Shown here one piece after another: positions 61,568 through 64,000 of a stretch of 64,000 nt of DNA. The stretch lies in assembly GCF_031460495.1 (NCBI RefSeq), contig NZ_JAVKTS010000002.1, positions 62,001-126,000 on the forward strand, written 5' to 3'. Within the stretch, counting starts at the first letter, position 1. Each line of letters opens with the position of its first letter. Source of the DNA: Tissierella sp. GTDB lineage: Bacteria; Bacillota; Clostridia; Tissierellales; Tissierellaceae. The position numbers and the translations under genes are program-made. Under the pieces are notes generated by a model, which did no database searches, was not told the DNA's origin, and worked only from the letters and a program-made list of their open reading frames with translations.

Positions 61568-62959
61568 TTGCTAGATAAAAAAGTAATAGAAAATGTACTT
61601 TGTGCTGCCTTATCAAAAGGTGGTGACTTTGCAGAGGTTTTTGTGGAGGATAAATACAACTCCAACATAAAACTAGTGGGAGGACAAATAGAAAATATCG
61701 TTTCAGGTAGGGACTACGGTGTAGGAATTAGGATATTCGATAAATACAATTGTATTTATGCTTTTACCAATGATTCCACAGAGGACAATCTAGTAAAAGT
61801 TGCAAAGGAAGCAGCATCGGCGTTACAAGGAACAACTATTGATTTAAGATTAAGCTTTATGAAGGCTAATTCAACTAATTATAATCCAATTAAAATAATG
61901 CCTTCTAGTGTGGAGAAAAAAGCAAAGATAGATTTAATGAGAAAAGGCTATGAAGTAGCTAAAAATTATGATTCTAGTATATCTCAAGTAACAGTAAACT
62001 ATCTTGATGGAGAACAAAATGTACTTATAGCTAATTCAGATGGATTATTTGCAGAAGATAAAAGAGTTAGAACTAGATATTCTGTTTCATCAGTTGCATC
62101 TAAGGATGGAGAAATGCAAGAAGGTTTTTATGGACCAGGTGCATCCATGGGGTTTGAATTCTTTGACAAGATCAATGTAGAAGAAGTAGCTACAGAAGCT
62201 TCTAGAATTGCTAAGACTATGGTTCATGCTGAATACTGTCCATCGGGGGTTATGCCTGTTATCATGGATAATGAATTCGGAGGAGTATTATTCCATGAAG
62301 CTTGTGGACACGCTTTAGAAGCAACATCAGTGGCTAAGGGAGGGTCTGCTCTATGTAATAAATTAGGAGAGACCATAGCATCCACTTTAGTTACAGCTAT
62401 AGATGATGGAACTATGCCAAATGAATGGGGTACTACAAATATAGATGATGAAGGTACTCCAACACAAAAAAATGTACTGATAGAAAATGGAGTTTTAAAA
62501 TCATATATGATAGATAAATTAAATGGTAGAAGAATGGGAATGGACTCTACAGGCTCAGCTAGAAGACAATCCTATAAATTTGCTCCTACTTCTAGAATGA
62601 ATAATACCTATATTGCTGCTGGAAATTCAAATCTAGAAGAAATAATTGCAAATACTGAAAAAGGTCTATATGCTAAAAAATTAGGTGGTGGGTCTGTAAA
62701 TACTTCAACCTGTGATTTTAACTTTGCAGTTATGGAAGGCTATTTAATAGAGAATGGAAAGATACTAAAACCAGTTAGAGGCGCTACACTTATTGGGAAC
62801 GGAGTAAAGGTATTACAATATATTGATATGGTTGGAGATGATTTGTCACTGGGTCAAGGTATGTGTGGATCATTAAGTGGGTCTATTCCTGCAGGATTAG
62901 GTCAACCTCCTATAAGAGTAAAATCATTAACCGTTGGTGGAAGAAAGGGGGATGAATAA
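61568..62959 (+). CDS. tldD: TldD-family metalloprotease
   Basis: 463 residues. Zinc motif HEACGH in GGVLFHEACGHALEATS, preceded by FGGV and followed by TTNIDDEGTPTQKNVLIENG and GLYAKKLGGGSVNTSTCDFNFAVMEGYLIE. TldD and TldE form a heterodimer that breaks down unfolded peptides and matures some antibiotic peptides. TTG start after AGGAGGGG. The partner gene follows at once. Confidence 0.95.
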   Translation: MLDKKVIENVLCAALSKGGDFAEVFVEDKYNSNIKLVGGQIENIVSGRDYGVGIRIFDKYNCIYAFTNDSTEDNLVKVAKEAASALQGTTIDLRLSFMKANSTNYNPIKIMPSSVEKKAKIDLMRKGYEVAKNYDSSISQVTVNYLDGEQNVLIANSDGLFAEDKRVRTRYSVSSVASKDGEMQEGFYGPGASMGFEFFDKINVEEVATEASRIAKTMVHAEYCPSGVMPVIMDNEFGGVLFHEACGHALEATSVAKGGSALCNKLGETIASTLVTAIDDGTMPNEWGTTNIDDEGTPTQKNVLIENGVLKSYMIDKLNGRRMGMDSTGSARRQSYKFAPTSRMNNTYIAAGNSNLEEIIANTEKGLYAKKLGGGSVNTSTCDFNFAVMEGYLIENGKILKPVRGATLIGNGVKVLQYIDMVGDDLSLGQGMCGSLSGSIPAGLGQPPIRVKSLTVGGRKGDE

Positions 62960-62960
62960 T

Positions 62961-64000
62961 TTGGATTACAAATTGCTAGCTAACAAGATATTTGAAAAAG
63001 GCAAGGAAAAACTAGAAGAACTTGAAGTATATATACAAAGCTCTAAGGATATTGAAATTGGAATCTTTGGTGGAGAAATAGATAATTATGCCATTTCTGA
63101 ATCAGGAGGTCTATCTCTAAGGGGTATAGTTAATGATAAAATGGGATACTCCTATACAGAAAAAATAGATGAATCTTCTATAGATATGCTAGTAGATGAG
63201 GCTTTGGAAAATGGTAAATATATAGATTCTGCTGATAAGGAATCTATATTCTCAGGCTCAGATAAATACGAAAAAACCAACACTTATTCTGATTCCTTGG
63301 AGAAAACACCTATGGAAGATAAAATCAATTTCTTGAAAAATCTAGAAAAAGAAGCATTAAGCTTAGATAGCAGAGTATCAAATGTACAAATGTGTATTTA
63401 TCAAGAAATGTCTGCTGAAAAGTATTTGATAAATACTAAAGGCTTAGATTTAGCTGATAAGATGAGTGGAGCTTTTGCTTTTGTTTATGTCATAGTAAAG
63501 GATGGAGAAGAAGTAAAAAATGGAACTAGTTTTAGAGGATTCAATGATTTCTCCAAATTTGATTATAAGGAAATGGCCAAGGAAGCTGTAGATGAAGCTA
63601 TTTCAATGCTTGGTGCTTCATCCATAAAATCCAGTGATTATCCTGTGATTATTAGAAATACTACATTTGCAGATATTATATCTGCCTTTTCACCAGTATT
63701 TTCAGCAGATAATGTACAAAAAGGCTTGTCATTATTAAAAGATAAAATTGGCAGCCAGGTGGCAAATGAATTGTTGACTATGGTAGATAATCCTTTCTTA
63801 GAAGGGGGATTTGGAACTAGATCCTTTGATGATGAAGGTACAGCTACTAGAGTAAATAAAATCATAGATAAAGGGGTTCTAAAGACTCATTTACACAATT
63901 GGAAAACAGCTGAAAAGGATAAAATTGAATCCACAGGAAATGGAACAAGATCCTCATATAAAGGCTCATTATCTATTTCACCTTCTAATCTTTATATTGA
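62961..64000 (+). CDS. TldE/PmbA-family protein, partial (runs off the window)
   Basis: The frame is open to the end of the window, giving at least 346 residues. Marks of the PmbA/TldE partner: SKDIEIGIFGGEIDNYAISESGG-type N-terminal strand, GIVNDKMGYSYTEKIDE, NPFLEGGFGTRSFDDEGTATRV and HNWKTAEKDKIESTGNGTR. No HExxxH is seen, as expected for TldE. AAAGGGGG lies 9 bases before TTG 62961; an in-frame ATG at 62952 touches the SD and is less likely. The C-terminus is missing. Confidence 0.9.
   Translation, partial: MDYKLLANKIFEKGKEKLEELEVYIQSSKDIEIGIFGGEIDNYAISESGGLSLRGIVNDKMGYSYTEKIDESSIDMLVDEALENGKYIDSADKESIFSGSDKYEKTNTYSDSLEKTPMEDKINFLKNLEKEALSLDSRVSNVQMCIYQEMSAEKYLINTKGLDLADKMSGAFAFVYVIVKDGEEVKNGTSFRGFNDFSKFDYKEMAKEAVDEAISMLGASSIKSSDYPVIIRNTTFADIISAFSPVFSADNVQKGLSLLKDKIGSQVANELLTMVDNPFLEGGFGTRSFDDEGTATRVNKIIDKGVLKTHLHNWKTAEKDKIESTGNGTRSSYKGSLSISPSNLYI

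Overview
The window is about 64 kb of low-GC, densely coding DNA from an anaerobic, spore-forming member of the Firmicutes, probably a clostridial or Tissierella-like lineage. The evidence is AT-rich codon use, frequent TTG/GTG starts behind strong Shine-Dalgarno (SD) sequences, dipicolinate synthase genes (endospores), an NfnAB electron-bifurcating transhydrogenase (anaerobic ferredoxin metabolism), an oxygen-sensitive type serine dehydratase, and the anaerobic (Cbi) cobalamin pathway. No rRNA, tRNA, CRISPR array, insertion sequence or phage gene was recognised. The lineage is an inference from gene content; no marker gene was compared.

Layout. 0.3-8 kb: an ABC exporter with one ATPase and two very large tandem paralogous FtsX-type permeases. 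8-9.4 kb: a YhhN-type membrane protein and a superoxide dismutase behind a Fur-like box. 9.5-26.6 kb: the cobalamin region. A TIM-barrel gene, a CobQ-like gene and cbiB come first. A B12 riboswitch follows, then btuFCD-like uptake genes, cobD, cbiA, cbiC, cbiD, cbiE, cbiT, cbiF, cbiG, cbiJ, a Cys-rich small protein, cobT, cobU, cobS and cobC. 27-32 kb: pseudouridine degradation genes psuG and psuK (minus strand), separated by a plus-strand redox-stress island (HxlR/YodB-like regulator, pirin, nitroreductase, FMN reductase). 32-42.6 kb: small unknown proteins, spoVFA/spoVFB, DUF1232, YciI, Tpx, SEC-C, phosphohexomutase, nfnAB and a MATE exporter. 42.6-52 kb, minus strand: uppS-like, sdaAB and sdaAA, then a 1605-residue multidomain protein, a dehydrogenase-like protein and a flavoprotein. 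52-64 kb, plus strand: MBL hydrolase, Fe-alcohol dehydrogenase, a degenerate PfkB, YhaO/YhaN nuclease, metallophosphoesterase, nagB, CYTH, a tiny hydrophobic protein, a structured intergenic element, and tldD with a partial partner gene.

Two results stand out. First, both corrin-ring amidases appear to have lost glutamine use. The CobQ-like protein keeps its ATP-dependent synthetase domain and the extreme C-terminal tail but lacks the whole glutamine amidotransferase domain. CbiA keeps that domain but has Ala (codon GCA) where the nucleophilic Cys should be. Together they suggest corrin amidation driven by free ammonia, as might suit an amino-acid fermenter. Second, the minus-strand operon carries an unusual fusion (HD phosphohydrolase, helical repeats, NadD-like nucleotidyltransferase, GNAT-like, phosphoribosyltransferase). 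It is translationally coupled to serine dehydratase and followed by two redox-type proteins, and I know of no described system with this make-up.

Smaller signals include a probable structured RNA or small element before tldD, a terminator whose 3' arm carries the next gene's ribosome binding site, degenerate heptamer arrays paired with small hairpins, and a relic of a second nitroreductase gene beside psuK.
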